64,000 nt of DNA, taken from positions 47,959,609 through 48,023,608 of the forward strand of contig NC_044574.1 of assembly GCF_901933205.1 (NCBI RefSeq), given 5' to 3'. The position numbers were made by a program, and so were the translations under genes. This DNA is from Camarhynchus parvulus. Lineage: Eukaryota > Chordata > Aves > Passeriformes > Thraupidae. Shown here in pieces: positions 27,279 through 41,400 of this stretch (its first letter is position 1; the number at the start of each line of letters is the position of its first letter). Under the pieces are notes generated by a model. That model was not told the origin of the DNA. It saw only the letters and a program-made list of their open reading frames with translations, and did not search any database.

Positions 27279-30200
27279 CGATAAAAATGAAAGCAAACAA
27301 AAAAAAAACCTCACCAAAACCATTCAAGAAATTATAAAAGCCTCTTCTGCTAAAATGGCTTTATTGGTGAAAGGGGAAATGAGAACATTAAGAAAGAAAA
27401 ATAAAAAAGTGTCAACAGAAATACTAAAAACTTTCTAGGTTCACTTTCACTTCATATGATAAAATAAATTATGTTCTTTCCAGAAAACATTTCTTTGAAA
27501 AGTTATTATATTCTATGGGAGCTTGAAATCATATTTAAAAAATATTATAGCCTTGCTATATGCCATATGATAGTTGTGAGGAGCCTATAGCAAGTATATG
27601 ATTACATGGTAAATGCTACCTTTTTTGTACTAATTTCTACAAAATCCCACTTAATTTGTGTAGAACTCCAGCAATTTTATGCTTACTGTATTCCTTTTTC
27701 ATGAGGAATTTGAGATTATTGTTTTAACCTTTTTCCCCCACTGAGTGGACAATAAGTGAGAATGACTGTGGGTTTGGTTTTTTCCCCCCTAATTTTGTAT
27801 TGTCAGCTCCATCTGCATTTTTTACACATTTCATAAAAGGGATTAGTCATGAGTACATTAAAATAGAAATAAGTACATTAGTCTGGAGAAGTTTGAGCAT
27901 GCTGCCTTTCTGAGTAGTGAGTGTTTACTTTTTTGGGTTATTTCCAAAAAATGGCAGAATAATTGTAAAAGGAACGAACTCTGAAAAACCCCAAATGTAA
28001 ACATTACTGTAAATTTGCTAGTCTGGTCCTGGTTCATTTATGTGAAATTTAAGGATTTCTGTCATTGACATCTTTGCTTGTCAGGTAAATTCTCTCTGTC
28101 TTAAAAGGAACAGGATGGGTTTAAGCCTTTGCAAGTGTTTATGAATTTGCTCACCACTGACTTTTGGTTCATTGGCATCAGGTACCTGGGGATTCCTTCT
28201 GTGTCTCCTGGTACAAGAGAGCAAGGATTTTGTATTTTATCTGTTCCATGTAGGGAACAGTCATGGGAATTAATGAAAGTGGTACAGTACAAAATTGATA
28301 GGCTCAGTAAAACCATACATAGCTTTCAAAGTAGTTCTGACATGATTGCAGGTAGGATAATCCATCATATTTTTATTTTAGTGAATAATTTAAGGTAAGT
28401 AACCGAGACTATTTGTGTGGCAATAAAGATGATCTCAGAAAATGCCTTGTATTAAGGGAGTTGTGCAGCCATTTTCAGTGTTGATCCTAAGGAGTTGGGT
28501 TTTTTCCTAATACATCAAATATAGTTTAGTGGGTCACCAAACAGTAGATCTATACGAAGAAAAAGCTAGTTGATGGCAAACACAGAGAACTGATATGTTT
28601 TCAAGAAGGACTAGCTGCACTTGCAAGTGATGATAGATGTGTGTGAAATACAATCCTGATTAAAAATGCATGTGTGAAACTGCTTCGAAAAAAGTACAGT
28701 GTCTGACAACATGTTCAGAGCTCCTTTATGTGAGAAGCACAGGGTAATGTAACAGCCCTTGTACCATTTGCTTTCTCTTCATCTCCTGCTCAACTCATTG
28801 TTCCAAAATTTTCAGCAGTTTTAATGCCAAAGAGTTATGAATGCAGAAAGCAGCATGAGGAGTGCCACGTTTGGGATCAGCAGACAGACATGGTCATTTG
28901 GCAACTTCTATGACCTGTCAGATATTAAAATCCTCACATGTGGGTTTTTTGCTAGCTGTTAACGTGTGCATTGGAAACATTTATCAAAATTAAAGCAGTG
29001 GAAACTGATAAGGAATATTTGCTTTCAGGGCCAGATGAAGCTTCAGTCAAAGGGGCTGAGTGGCATGTGACAATCCTGGCTCTGCATAAGTAGGAGGTTG
29101 CCACACATCACAACCACACAAGAATTGGGGTAGTCTGTGCTGTTTACAGGGCCAGATCCTGCAACCATTTATACATATACATATGCTTTTTGCTTTTCTA
29201 GGACATCTTTAGTCTTGATCCCCCAAGACTGCTTTTGGATTTGGATTTTGTTTGCGGGAGCTACTGCAAGTAGCAATTGACTGAATTATGAGGTTGCTGA
29301 GAAGCTATTTATGTGTTTCCCCTAACTGCTTCTGACTTCATTGACTGTGGACTTCCTGCATCTCTGGTTTTCCCTTAAAAAGGCTCATAACTGCAAGTGA
29401 GGATTCATGATTGCTTTAGTAAGGTGCTCGCTCTAAGCAAACACTGCAGGATAGCCAGGCCAGGCTGGGTAATGCTTGAAAGCTGTGTTTTGGTGGAACA
29501 GTGCTGTTACAGGCACCTTCAGTTGTAAGGTAAAAAAAATGGAGCTGTGCCATGTCAAATGGGGAAGAGCTACGAGTTTGAGAGGCATTTTCTTTCTCTC
29601 CCTCTCCCTGTCCCTTGCCTGCCATTATTAAAGGCCAGGGCCCACTCAGCTCTGTAGCCTGTGACATTTGAGATTCGCTGCTTTGCCCCTTCCTGGCTCC
29701 TTGGAGGCAGCTTTGCATCTGACTGCATGTGTGAGAGGGCTTAGTGCTGTGCTCGTCCAACACCTGCAGCAGCCATTGAGGTGGAAAGGAGTCACCTGTG
29801 GGACTGCAGAAGAAAGAAAAGGGGTGTCAGCCCCTCTTGCAGTGTGTGAACTATTAAAGCGGCATTTGGGGCCATTTTTAGAGGTATCCAGATGCCTACA
29901 GGTGCTGATAGGTACCCAAAGGGATTTTCCAAAGCTCACACTTTTAAAGGTATTTAGGCATTAATCCAGCATTGGAACGTCTAATGCTCAATTTCAAAAG
30001 TGCCTAAGGGGCAGATTCTTAAAGATCTTTAGGTAGCGGCCTCCCCCTGAAATCAAACAAAAGTTACACCAAATGATCTTATTTCCCAGGACAGTATTCT
30101 TAAAGAAGAATATTAATGCACAAAAGACCCAATTGATCTGAATTGGGAGGATATCCACAAGTTACTGTACATGTCAGCTTTACTCAGAAACCATGTCTTA

Positions 30201-30760
30201 AAAGACTCATTCTCGGATAAGGATCTGCTAGCTCTTTAGTAATCTGGCATGATGACAACTGCCTATTAAGTTTATAACTCAACTCAAAATAACTCAACAT
30301 TCATTACGTGCTTTTAATATATAATTTTTGTGAATTATAGAGGTTATGAGTGAGCAATGGCTAAGAGCCAGAACAAGTATGGTGTGTATTTCTGGCAGGT
30401 TGCACAGCCTTCCTGCCCAGCACGTTATTTCTTCTGTTATGATGATGTTTTCCCCACAACTTGAGGTTACAAACTTGATGCTGGTTTTATATGTATAAGT
30501 ACGTATATGGTCAAGCCTCTAAACCTTTTCACTTTGAATGCAAGCTAAATTTTGAACACAGGCCTCAGAGAGGAAAAAAGATGCCCAGGTTGAACATGCA
30601 ATTTCAAGCTTTCTTTTTTTCTTTTCCTCTCATTTGAAATTTAATTATATGCAAGTATTTCCATTTTAGGCTAATGCTTATAGAAGCAAATCTTCCTCTG
30701 CACAGTAACCCATATGTTTATATTTGCCTATTATATTTAGCCCTTTACCCAGGGCACTGA

Positions 30761-31130
30761 GATCTGGCAAACTCACTGTGCAAAGAGACTTCAGTAAAGC
30801 TCCTGAGCCGTGAGGAAACGGAGTTGTGTGGTGAACCCAGGGTGCTCTTCCTGCTGTGCATCCTGCTCTGACCACCTGCAGAAAGGAAAATGAGTCAGGA
30901 AGTTAAGAAACTGGGGCACAGGAGCAAATTAAATCCCTTACCCTGGCCTTGGAGCTGAGCTGGGAACAGAGTTCAGGCGCATGTTTGGGAGCAGGGGGCC
31001 AGGCTGCTTGCCTGTACCTGCCCTCTCCTGCTGCAGATGCTGCTGGCGCCTGCTCTGCTTGCCCTGCACACAGGTATGAATGTCCCAGTGATGTGGCAGG
31101 GAAACGGCAGGTCAGCAGTGTTTGGTGAAG
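30761..31130 (+). other. GC-richer island with exon-like signals
   Basis: A GC-richer block holding a strong acceptor-like tract (TGCCCTCTCCTGCTGCAG, ending 31,036), then an ATG-initiated 37-nt open segment encoding MLLAPALLALHT, then a donor-like CAGGTATGAA at 31,071-31,080. The peptide resembles the hydrophobic core of a signal peptide, but leucine-rich translation is expected from CTG-rich DNA. No neighbouring exon was identified, so this remains a weak candidate. Confidence 0.15.
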
Positions 31131-31379
31131 TACCAAAAAAGCCTCATCAGGCAGCTGTTATTCACAGAGAGATCATGTGCAGGATCAGTCCCTGAAAGAG
31201 GGCTGAGGAAATTCAGTAAAAGCATTATTGCTTTCTTGATCTTCATGAAGAACAAGTAGCTGTAAATATCAGAAAGGAAATGTATATCTTGCTTGCTTTT
31301 TCCTGCTGTCTCCTGTCACTGCTGGAGGGAGCTAGTTTGCCATAACTTATACAATTACCAATAGTCTTTTTTAATTTGA

Positions 31380-31690
31380 CATTTTAAGAGCTGTGTTGGG
31401 CAGAGGATAATTAATAGCACTTACTCGCTTTGAAGTTGAGCTTTAAATTATATATAGCATAATTATGTCTAAAGCCTCTAACTCGCTACTTACCCTAGTA
31501 GATATTTCATCTGCGTTTTACTGTAACACAGCTCCTTCTGAACAGCAGCACTAATTCTTTACCTGGAATACTTAAGCTCAGAAACATTGATTACATATTG
31601 TGATTTTCCTGCAATAACCTTAATTAATTCCTCATGTCTCTACCTTGTTTCAATTATTTTGAGTTTCAGCTCAATATAAGGAGAAATAAA
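31380..31690. promoter_or_regulatory. Candidate conserved non-coding element
   Basis: Non-repetitive stretch with several TAATTA-type homeodomain cores (GGATAATTAATAGC near 31,405, TAGCATAATTATG near 31,456, CCTTAATTAATTCC near 31,618) separated by balanced sequence. No open frame of interest and no mobile-element signature are present. It resembles a vertebrate enhancer; conservation is untested. Confidence 0.25.
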
Positions 31691-34600
31691 ATGGTGGATG
31701 AAATTTCATAACAAAATTTGTTGCAGGTAAAAACCAATGAATAAAAATTACTGTTTTCAAGACCCAAACCCACCAACCTTCTAAAACCTTTAAGACCCTG
31801 AATATTTTTTCTAATCCCTGGGTGCCTTTTAACAAGTGAAACTATTCTTTATTTTTTATAAAATTGTCAATGGCTTTTCTTCAGATTTATTGTGGCTTCT
31901 GTTTAGCTTCAATAGTTGACTTCTGTGTTGAAGCGATATATGCACTAATACTTCGGTATGTGATTGCATTTTTTTTTCTATTATCCTGATAGCAGTGAAA
32001 ATAAAGATGTAAAAGTGAAGATTCTACTTGTATAACCTACATGGAAAATTGTACAGTTGGGGTTCATTTATTCATTGCACACACACTCACACAATCTGCT
32101 TTCCAATAAATATGCAGACATTAGTGACAATGAAAGCTTGCTTATCCTTAGTATTCTGCAAATATTAATTTGCAATTAATTGTCTTACCAGGTTACATCT
32201 ATATTAGTATATGTTTCCCTTCAAATTCTAAAGAGAGTAGAGTCTCTAATTTATTTCCCATCCTGCAGTTGATATAAGCAGGGTTTTAATGCTGGTGATC
32301 TCTTTCTTAGTTACAAAAACACACTCTGAGTGCTTTGAGATTTATGTAAGAACCTGGAATTCAGACATGGGGTTTTACACTGCTTCTTCAGTTAAGATTA
32401 ATTAGCAATTATTATTAATAAAATTCGCAGTGTGAATAAAGTGTTGTCTTTCTAGTCTCTCTTGCAGCCTCTTTTATTTGGACTTCAATATTGACATGGC
32501 TGTGAACAGTGAGGGATGCTGTTGCTACCACAGTCACAAAAATTTATATTAAGGAAAGACAGATGGTTGCTTAATATTAAGCAAGGGGCAAATTGCAGTC
32601 TTGATTTAATTTCGGATTAGGTGATTTTAGGAGTAGGGAGGGAAATCAGTGACTGCAGAAAACACAAATGTACTTTTAAATATTTTAAATTTCTAATGAG
32701 CTTCAGCTTCTCAACTGAATTTAAAATGAGTAAGCCTTTCACTGTGCCCAAGATAATGAATGAAGCTTGAAAACAGTGTTTTACTAGAAAGATGCTGTGC
32801 TATCTGATGCAGCATTTTAGAGCATCATTAAAACAACACTCCTAATAATAAAAAAATCAGGTTATAACAAATGTGCTGTCATAAACATTTGTTTTGTTGC
32901 TGACAGAGAGTTAAAAAGGTAAATAGATACACTGTTTAGATTGATAAAAGCAATACAGGATGAAAAGTCGTATGAGCCATATGATTTATCTAGAGAATGC
33001 AAATTTGTTGAAAGCCAATTCATTTAACTGGAAAATACAAAAGTTTACTTTGTCCTTCTTCCTCTCTTTCATCCTTGCTTCATTTGTTTTTTAAAAGATA
33101 TTTGGATCTGAGAAGTTTGTCCAGAAGAGCTGAATGATTTATCCCTGCATTTTAATGGAGAAAAAGCAATTCCCCACTGCCAAATTGCACAGAGCAGACT
33201 TTCTCTTGAATAAGGATACGAGCTGGCTCTGGTGGCCAGCAGCTCCTAGGAAAAGGCAGTGTCGATGCTCGAGGTCAGATTGGCTGTCACGTGTGTGGGG
33301 CTCAGAGGCAGCCATTTGGGGGCATGTAATTCTTGGGACCATTTGCTTCTGCAGGAGAGAAACTTGGCCAGTTCTGAGCACGTTGTAAATAAGGATTAGA
33401 CAAATTACCCTTTGGTTCTTATTGACCTTTCCAATATGGGCTATACATAGGGAGTTTGTATGCCTTAAATGGCTCGTAATACTGATTGCTTATATAATAA
33501 ATAAATTTTCCAAGTAAATGTGTTTCTTCTTAACCCTGACCAATGGCTATAGAGAATGATAACGTGATTACTGGCCTATAGTCCTTAGTTAAATCATCAG
33601 TTTGTTAACTGCTGTTTGCAACCTAAACCCTCCCTCTGGAATGGACTTCTTTAAAGCAAAATGAAATAAAATAAAGGTAAGTAAAAGTAAATAGATTTTC
33701 CTATTGAAAGTTATGACTTCAGGAATGAAGAAGATGGATATTGATCCACACCATCCTTTGCCATTACAGTCAGGTTCACATAGATAGCTCAGACACTTTA
33801 TTCTAAGCAAACAGCCATTTTCTCTTCTGACTTGGATTCCAGTGAGAATTGAAAAAAGTAAAAGGTTTGTAAAAACATTTTTCTGTCCTTCTTACAGGGA
33901 CAATTTATGTTGAAGTAACAGTTTCTGAGATACTTGCACCTGTTATTGATTTATTTCTTCTTTGTCATGAACAAGCTCCTGTTTTATAATACAGTTACCC
34001 TTGTATGCTGCCCTAAGGTAGTTATTCAGAAATAGTTTTACTACAAAAAGTCCCTAAAGACTCCAAAAGATAAAAATAATTCTGAATAAAGGAACAGCCA
34101 TTTGTCTATATATTGGGGTTTTTTGCATTTTCTATGGCCGTCTCAGTAAATTTAGTGAGTTTTTTCCAATAGTAGTAAAGGGTTTGACGTGACGTGCAAT
34201 CATCATAACCTGCAAATGATGCTGGGAATCTTTTAAGGTCCTTTTACAGCTTGAAAAACAGCCTTTGGAGTCTGTGGAATGGAATAAAACTGAGAAAGTG
34301 AAACAAAACATACTGTAATTTTAAAGTGAATAAAAATAACAATTTCTAGGTGCTGCAATCTGAAGTGCACGTGTTCCTTTCAGAAAACAAATATGTTGGG
34401 TCTATTAATGAACTGGAAGTGGATGTAGGGTGGAAAAAATAAAATACATTTCGTGTATTAATGTACATGTAGGCATGCAGAATTGTGTGCTTGTTCTATT
34501 ATAATATTTCCATTATTCCTCTACAGTATGCTATTTTAGAGTTAGAGATTAATGTATGACCTCTGCCTTCTTAACTTCAACTGATTACTACAAGGGAATT

Positions 34601-35039
34601 CTTCTCTTTTTACTTTTTATCACATCTGACATTTTAGTGAATAGTACTTGACAGCTATGAACATCTGCAAAAGTTATTGTTATCATAACTTGAGCTCAGC
34701 AGAGCTACTGTCACTGATTCTTAGGGGAGATTGCATTGCAAAAAAGATGGGGAGTGTGTTTATATTATCTTTTTAAAAATTCTTGTTGAATTTAAATTAG
34801 GTAGATTTTATTAGTGCACTTTTCATCAGTGAAGACAGGCTTCTTTTATATTTAAAAAGAGTACGTATAACACCGAGGTTGCTTTCCCATAACTTTGCAG
34901 TCTAGCCAGGCTGCTTGATGAAGCAGTGTTCTTTCATGTAAGATTTTTACACACATCGTGGAATTACTAGGTTTGTTTGCTTTTTGGTGTTATTTTTCCC
35001 TTTCCCTTTTCCTCACTCTTTTTTCAGTCTACTGGGCAA
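31691..35039. other. AT-rich non-coding DNA
   Basis: No gene or mobile element recognised. A block at 33,130-33,390 is richer in GC and has 80-84-codon frames on both strands over the same bases, the pattern expected by chance in such DNA. Confidence 0.65.
32078..32093. repeat. Imperfect (CA)n microsatellite
   Basis: CACACACACTCACACA, a CA repeat with one interrupting T. Short and probably stable. Confidence 0.9.
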
Positions 35040-35480
35040 AGAGGTATTCGTGGGCTAAGAGTCTCAAAGCAGATTTAAATAGTACAGACTTGTGAGTTAT
35101 TTGTGTTAAAATAATTCCACTTTGTCCGATTGCTTATTCAGTATGCACCCGAGGAAACTGTTCGAGTCTCCTTGAAGGCAGCAATGGAGACAGCAAATGC
35201 AGATAGTCATTTATGTGCATATTACAGTATAAATCACAAAGATTAAGAACAGTCATTTTTGGGACCACTGCAATTTTGCAACCAAAAGCACTTAAATAAT
35301 TACCTTTTTAAGCAACTTTTATTGACTATGTAGGAGGATAAAAAGTAATCTTACTTGTTTTAAATGGCATAAAGCAACCAAATGCCATTAGCAGAGTGTT
35401 ACATTTCTTATTTCGCTCAGATTGCTGAAGCTTACCAGCGAGAGATAAAAAATGTATAAATTCAGGAGCACTGGCTAGCA
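35040..35480. promoter_or_regulatory. Candidate conserved non-coding element
   Basis: A repeat-free segment with balanced composition. It contains GTATTCGTGGGC, a CpG-bearing block CACCCGAGGAAACTGTTCG near 35,147, an octamer-like TTTATGTGCATATTAC near 35,209, and AAATAATTACCTTTTTAAG near 35,294. Isolated CpGs retained in AT-rich surroundings and octamer or homeodomain cores suggest constraint. No coding frame or transposon similarity was seen. Weak evidence, based on sequence texture. Confidence 0.25.
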
Positions 35481-38400
35481 ATATCCCAAGCCATTGTCAG
35501 TGGACTCCTACTTTCCCCTGCCAAAATATGTGGAAGCATGCATGGATTGTGCTAGATTAGTACGAAGGGCTTGTTTCCGTGGCATTAGCCAGGTATCTTA
35601 GCAACAGGATCATACCAGATTCTCACAGTGCTCTGTGGTGGTGCATGTAATATCCTGGACATAATCTGTCTTTTAATTTTCTTTGGATTGTAGTGATATT
35701 ACAGATACATGTGTTCAGTTATAGATCTTTATTTAATAAGAAGAATGCTTTAGCTGAAGATTTGTACTATGTCAGAAGTGGGCAACTCACAATAATGTTA
35801 CTAGAGGTTTAGCCCAGGTACAGCCTTGTCTTGCATTTCAGATTGACAGGAAAACTTACTCCCTTCATTAAGATGTGCCTCATAGTTCATATCTTTATGC
35901 TATGGAGACGGGGATGCTGCCAGAATTCATAATAATGAGAACGTTATTTAATGTCAGATAGAATGCAAATTGCTTGTACAATTGAAATGTCATCTAAAAC
36001 ATGCCACCGTATGCAACACCACTTTATTATAAGTCACTGAGAGCAATATCTTAAATTTGGAATTGCACTAATCCTTCATCTGCTTTTGTTTACCTTTCAT
36101 CTATAATAGAGATGTCGAATTTCCTCCAAACTGCATTTGCATGTTTTAACTGCTTGCACACACAGCTGAAAATGTGTGAGAGAGGCGTGAGCAAGAACTT
36201 GCTTTTAATTTTCATCATTTTTTGCTTGTTTGTTCAAAGCAAATTAATAGGAAAAGATAGCTTTCAAATACGAGACACAATGCCACGTCAACCCTTTTTA
36301 AAAAATAAGCTGAAGCTCCAATGAGAACATTTTTTATTTAGAGTATGAATTGTAATACAAATTTGATTTTATTAATTAGCTTGTAATTGATTTTCTTGGT
36401 AATTTAGTTCAGTACAGTAGCTAGTTAACATGAAAAATAACTTCACAAGATTAACTTGCTTCACAGTAAGATGACATTTAATGTATTTAAGATTTTTGGC
36501 ATACTTTTCCTTGAAAGAGATACCCAGAACAATTACTCTGCAAATGCAATATGTGCCTGTGTGGAAAATACAGTTAGTGCGCCAGGCAGGGCTGCACCAC
36601 TTTGTTTGTAAATATAAGTCCAAGCAGGCTCCCTTTTAATTGGAAAGGTTATTTTTGAAATCTTTGAAGCAAAACCATGGTGGCATCTTCCCTCTCCTAC
36701 TCTGCCCTGGCAAGCCTTTCTTCCTGTGCTTCCCTTTCCAAAATGTGTCTACTGAGGTGCCACTACACCACCCTATCTGGACACCTCTGCAAGTGCAACA
36801 ACTGCTTTTGTTTTTTCCTTGACAGTGATTTGAGCCAGGGAATCCCGTACTGAATGCTCTGGGAATCTGATTTACACAAAAAAATTGTGTGGCTTGGGTT
36901 CTCTGAAGGTGCTGAACGCTCCCAGAGTTGGCAGGCTCTGGGCAGTGCCGTTGCACAGAAGAGAACTGCAGCCTCTCATTCTGGTTGCCTTGTGGTCAAG
37001 AAAGAAAAAGAAGATGCTAGAGACAGGCTATCAGATTTAGGAGATGCAGGTTTTCCAGGTTTGCTAAAAGTTTTAGCTTTTGATTTATTTAGTCTAAGAC
37101 TAAGGAAATGTTGGAAAAGTAGTTTAAAAAATGTTCACCTTGAGTAATAATAGAAGCTCTGTAAAGCTGAAAATCTATTCTTTTAGGAAGTACTTCTTGC
37201 CAGAATTGTGCAGTATTACTTAAATACAGTTTTCTTTTCCGGGACAAAAAGGATAACACAAGAAAGGCAAGGAATAATGTATTTTCTGTCTGGAGGTTCA
37301 TCTTCCAAGTCCAAACTTACCATGTCAAAATGTATTCTGTTGTACCCATATGCTTTACTTCAGAGCCAGATCTCATTTTGAGGATGCACCTCTCAGTTAA
37401 AAAGGAATTTAATTTTAAAAAACTAATTAATTTAGAAATCGTCTGGATTTTTTATTCTATGAGTGGTACAATGCCATGCTCATTCCTGGGACATTCAGCC
37501 CTTGTCTTCTCTTCCTTTTCTCTTCCTCAAGTCAGAGATTGGCTGAAACATCTACTAATAGAAACAGCCAGTCTTTAGATAAAGACAGGGAAGAACTTGT
37601 TTACATTTTCTGTGTGATTCATTTGCCTGGCACATTTCCCACTATGGGACTTCTGACCCTTGCTTTATGATTAAGAAAAAAATGTGACTGGTTGTTTCAG
37701 TAGGAAACATGGTGTCCAGAGAAGTTATGTCTCAGATACAAACAGCACTCTGAAATTTCGATAGTGGTAGCATTTGTTACAGAGAGCAAAAAGATTGTCT
37801 GCAGTTTTGCTTCAAGTGGAATAGAGAATATTCAAGTGTGACTGGGTACTAAATAAGGTTTGCCTGATGTCTTAAATGCATGTGGGATAAATTCTCCTGG
37901 CTGGAAGTGCTCCCATACATACACTACTGCAGAGAAATGTAGGAGTTAGTTACATAATAGCCTTTCTCTTTGTGCTTCAAAGTTCCTGGAAGATAAATAC
38001 AGCACTTAAAATGCTGGTAGAACAAAGCTTTATCATCATCTAAATGGACCGATGGCATGAAGCCTTGAAAACATGACCCAGTGGCCTAAAGCAGCACACT
38101 CAGAGAGCCTCAAAAAGGGCATATGTGGTGCAAGATTGGACTCCATAATCTGATACATTAACTCTGCTTTAATGGAGATACATGAGGCTACAGCCTGTAG
38201 GTTTCAGTTATTTCGGGTTGGGGTTTTGCATATGTATAAGATTTTTAATTTTCAGTTAGAATGGATGCTCCTCTCAAGAAAACGGTGCTACCTTTTTATT
38301 TAATCCATGGTTCATGGATTTCTGACCATTTCTGAATACTGCTGTGCTTGGGAATCAAAGAAATTACCAGGTGAAAAAATTCTATTCAGACACAGAGCTT

Positions 38401-41400
38401 CAAAATTTTTTGTTCGTTTATTTCTTTCATCTGTCTTAAGGCCTTTTCTGTTGTAATTGTTTTTATCTCTTTCCCATGGAAAATAATTACTAAGCTGTTC
38501 AGAAAGTATGAAAGAATCTGTCTTTGCTTCCCTGTCTGTTATAGATTCATGACTGCTGCAGAGCCCTTTCACATGAGTCTTGTTACAAACCCAAATTGAC
38601 TCTTTATTTAAATCCTAATTGTATTTGTGGCCTAGAGCTGTCAGCCAGTCTTACTCTCTTATGCTAGACACTAAGCAAACATATAAGCTAATGATGGCCT
38701 CCACTCTTAAGAGCTTAAAATCTTTAAAAGACAAGACCTCCCAGATAGATAAGACAAATAAATGGCCCAGGTAACAATACTCAAATGCACATGTGCCTTT
38801 GCTGCTTTTCATCTTCGATTTTGTGGTTTTTTTGTTTTTTACTTTACAGTAAGTAGGAGTAATGCTTAGGGCCACCTGTCCTTGAATAAATTCATACCCA
38901 GAGATTTGATAATGAATTAGTATCTTTGTTAGTTTTGCAGCCCCTTTACATGGGGAACTGACTGAACAATGAATTTACACTGAATTTTTTTACCTGTTTT
39001 TAGGAGGATTGTGTTAATTTACTGACTTTACTGAGAGCTTAATATCTTCATTTGTTTTGTTGGAACCCTTAAAATTATTCTTTTTCTTTCTTCATTGATC
39101 TCTCTCAATCTCATAAGACTGAAATTGTTTCCTTAAGGCAACTCTATTTCTTTGTTAAATACGATTTCTTCCTTAAAAGTTATATTCACAGATGTTGTTT
39201 CACATTATTCTAGGCTGACTTACCCTTGTATTTGATAACTCACAGGGAGAGTTATCTGAAAAATGTTAGACAAATGAAAATGATTATATGTGCCTGCAGC
39301 ACATATGCTAATGCCCTTTTCAGCTGATAACTTAGGGGAACTCAACACCCTGCTCTGAGATACTTCAAGGGTGAAGTGTGATGAATTTAACAAAGTTGAG
39401 AGGAACTATAAAATAATTTGGAATGTGAGGGAAAAAACACCACAGCTATAAAAAGGTAAAAGAAAATTAACTTCTGAGAAATATAGTTTTGAGCCTTCAG
39501 TTGCCTGTTTTTCAGGGCCCTTTCCCATAAATTTGTTTACCACATTCTAAAGGTTAGGGGTTTCTGGATGATGGCAGACAACATCTCAGTAACCTTCTGA
39601 ATGCTGTGAGGTGAAGGGGAAAAAAGCTCTTAATTGAATTTAGGGTTAATTTGAGAATGGTATGCCTACTTTAATTAATCAGGCTGCAGAGAACACTATT
39701 TCAATTTGCTATTCCAAAAATGTTTTAATTATATCTTCCTTTTAATGATCATCTTTGTGCTTACAGAACTTGAGTTTAGTTTTATAGAACAGAAATGGCA
39801 GACCTCTTGTATGCAATCAGGCAACTGATTTTTACAATTGCATTCTAAAAGTTCATCACTTGGTCTTGAAGTATCCACTGTGGTCCTATTGAGGAAAGAT
39901 AACATTACTTTGTATCTGAGTACAAAGAAATCTTTGTGCATGGTTAATTATTTTCTTTGGTAAATGTTCTTCATGGCATGTGCAGCTGATATTTATTTTT
40001 ATTAGTTATTAGTGATTTTTAATTTGTCATCAATGAAATGCTCTTTTGCTTTGTTTTGTTTTGTTTAATGTCAACTACCCAATGGTATGTTAACACTAGC
40101 ATGCAGCACGCTAGCTGCTTTCAGGGCAAAGAGGCAGATTCAGTGCAGGGGACTTGGCTCTTGCATCTTGACAGCACTTTGGGTGGAGCATAAGAAGGCA
40201 GGAAGAACTCAAATGGTAATAAATTGGCTTTTAAAAGGAAATTGAGTCATATGTTTAGACTTGAGTGTGGAAGACTTTGTTAATGAGAACTAAGGGACCA
40301 GAAAACTTGTGACCTCTCATTTTCCACCAGACATTGCCCAAACCCCAATTAAGAAGGTGTGTATACAGTTACGCTGGAATTCTGCTCTTAGGCTTGTATT
40401 TGTTACTGGATTTTATTCAATAATTCACCCCTATGAAGACTGTAGGAGTGTGCATCATTTTCATAACCTGCACCATTAAGTTTATTAGTTTTAAATTTTT
40501 GGTAGCTGGAGCCATTCACCTTAGCTAAATTCTGTCACCTGTTACTGTGTACACTGGACTAGTATCAAAGGTGGGTTTTTTCCTCATGAGTTATTGAAGA
40601 CACTGAGTGACAATTTGACTTTTTGGGGATCTTTTCTTGCTGGCTTCCTGAGATGTTAAAACACATTATCACTAAATGCAGAAATACGACTCGTTCCTGA
40701 TCACAAGATGAGCTGTCAGAAAATGTATGCAAAGATTCAGCCTATGGGGACAGCTCTGCCATTTCCGTGGGAAATGAACTGGAGGGATCCTTGTGAGCTA
40801 TGGGACCATGGAATAGAGCAGGTAACTAATTTTGCCATATGTCTGATCTTAAACTGGCTCCATCAAACTAGGCTTAGTATGCCTGTGCAGGGAGCTTAGC
40901 CCATTTATCTGAACTATATGAAATAAAAAGTACTGTATTTGTTTGTTCATTGCTCTGTTAACTCATATTGTTAAATAGCAGTTCCTTTGAAAATGCTTCC
41001 TTACTTTGAAAAAGTTGCTTTTACACATGGAGGCTGATGATAAAAGAACTGAAGTAATTTGTTTGACACATTGGAGTCAGTGAATATCATTATAAAGTAA
41101 TACTACTACCAGTATCTGTTGGACTTTGTAAATCAATGTTCATTTTTACCAAATACTGTTCAACAAATACCAACCCCAGAAGAGGTGACCCTTTTAATAC
41201 CTTAGTATAGGCTATGGTTCGGTTTGATTTACGGAAGACCAGTAGTCTATTTATAAAAGATGTATCTGCAAGATGCCCTTTATGAGAAACTTGGCTTTTG
41301 GGACACATTAATTCTAAGTGCAGATGCAACTTTCATGTTTTATAATATAGCCCTGACAGCTGTAATTTCAGATTAAAGATTTTTCATTCACATTCCCATC

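Larger units (their letters stand above)
20431..30760. other. AT-rich non-coding DNA
   Basis: Ten kilobases with no supported gene. Simple repeats lie at 22,153, 25,535 and 27,258. A 15-nt segment bounded by strong splice-like signals lies at 26,041-26,055 and is discussed as a finding. The patch 29,440-29,960 is richer in GC and carries overlapping frames of 97-115 codons on both strands, which reflects base composition rather than coding. Confidence 0.65.

Noticed and set aside
28129..28398. 89-codon plus-strand frame with a GTAAGT donor-like site at its end
   Set aside because: The donor-like site falls at the stop codon region, an equally long frame exists on the opposite strand, and no family is recognised.
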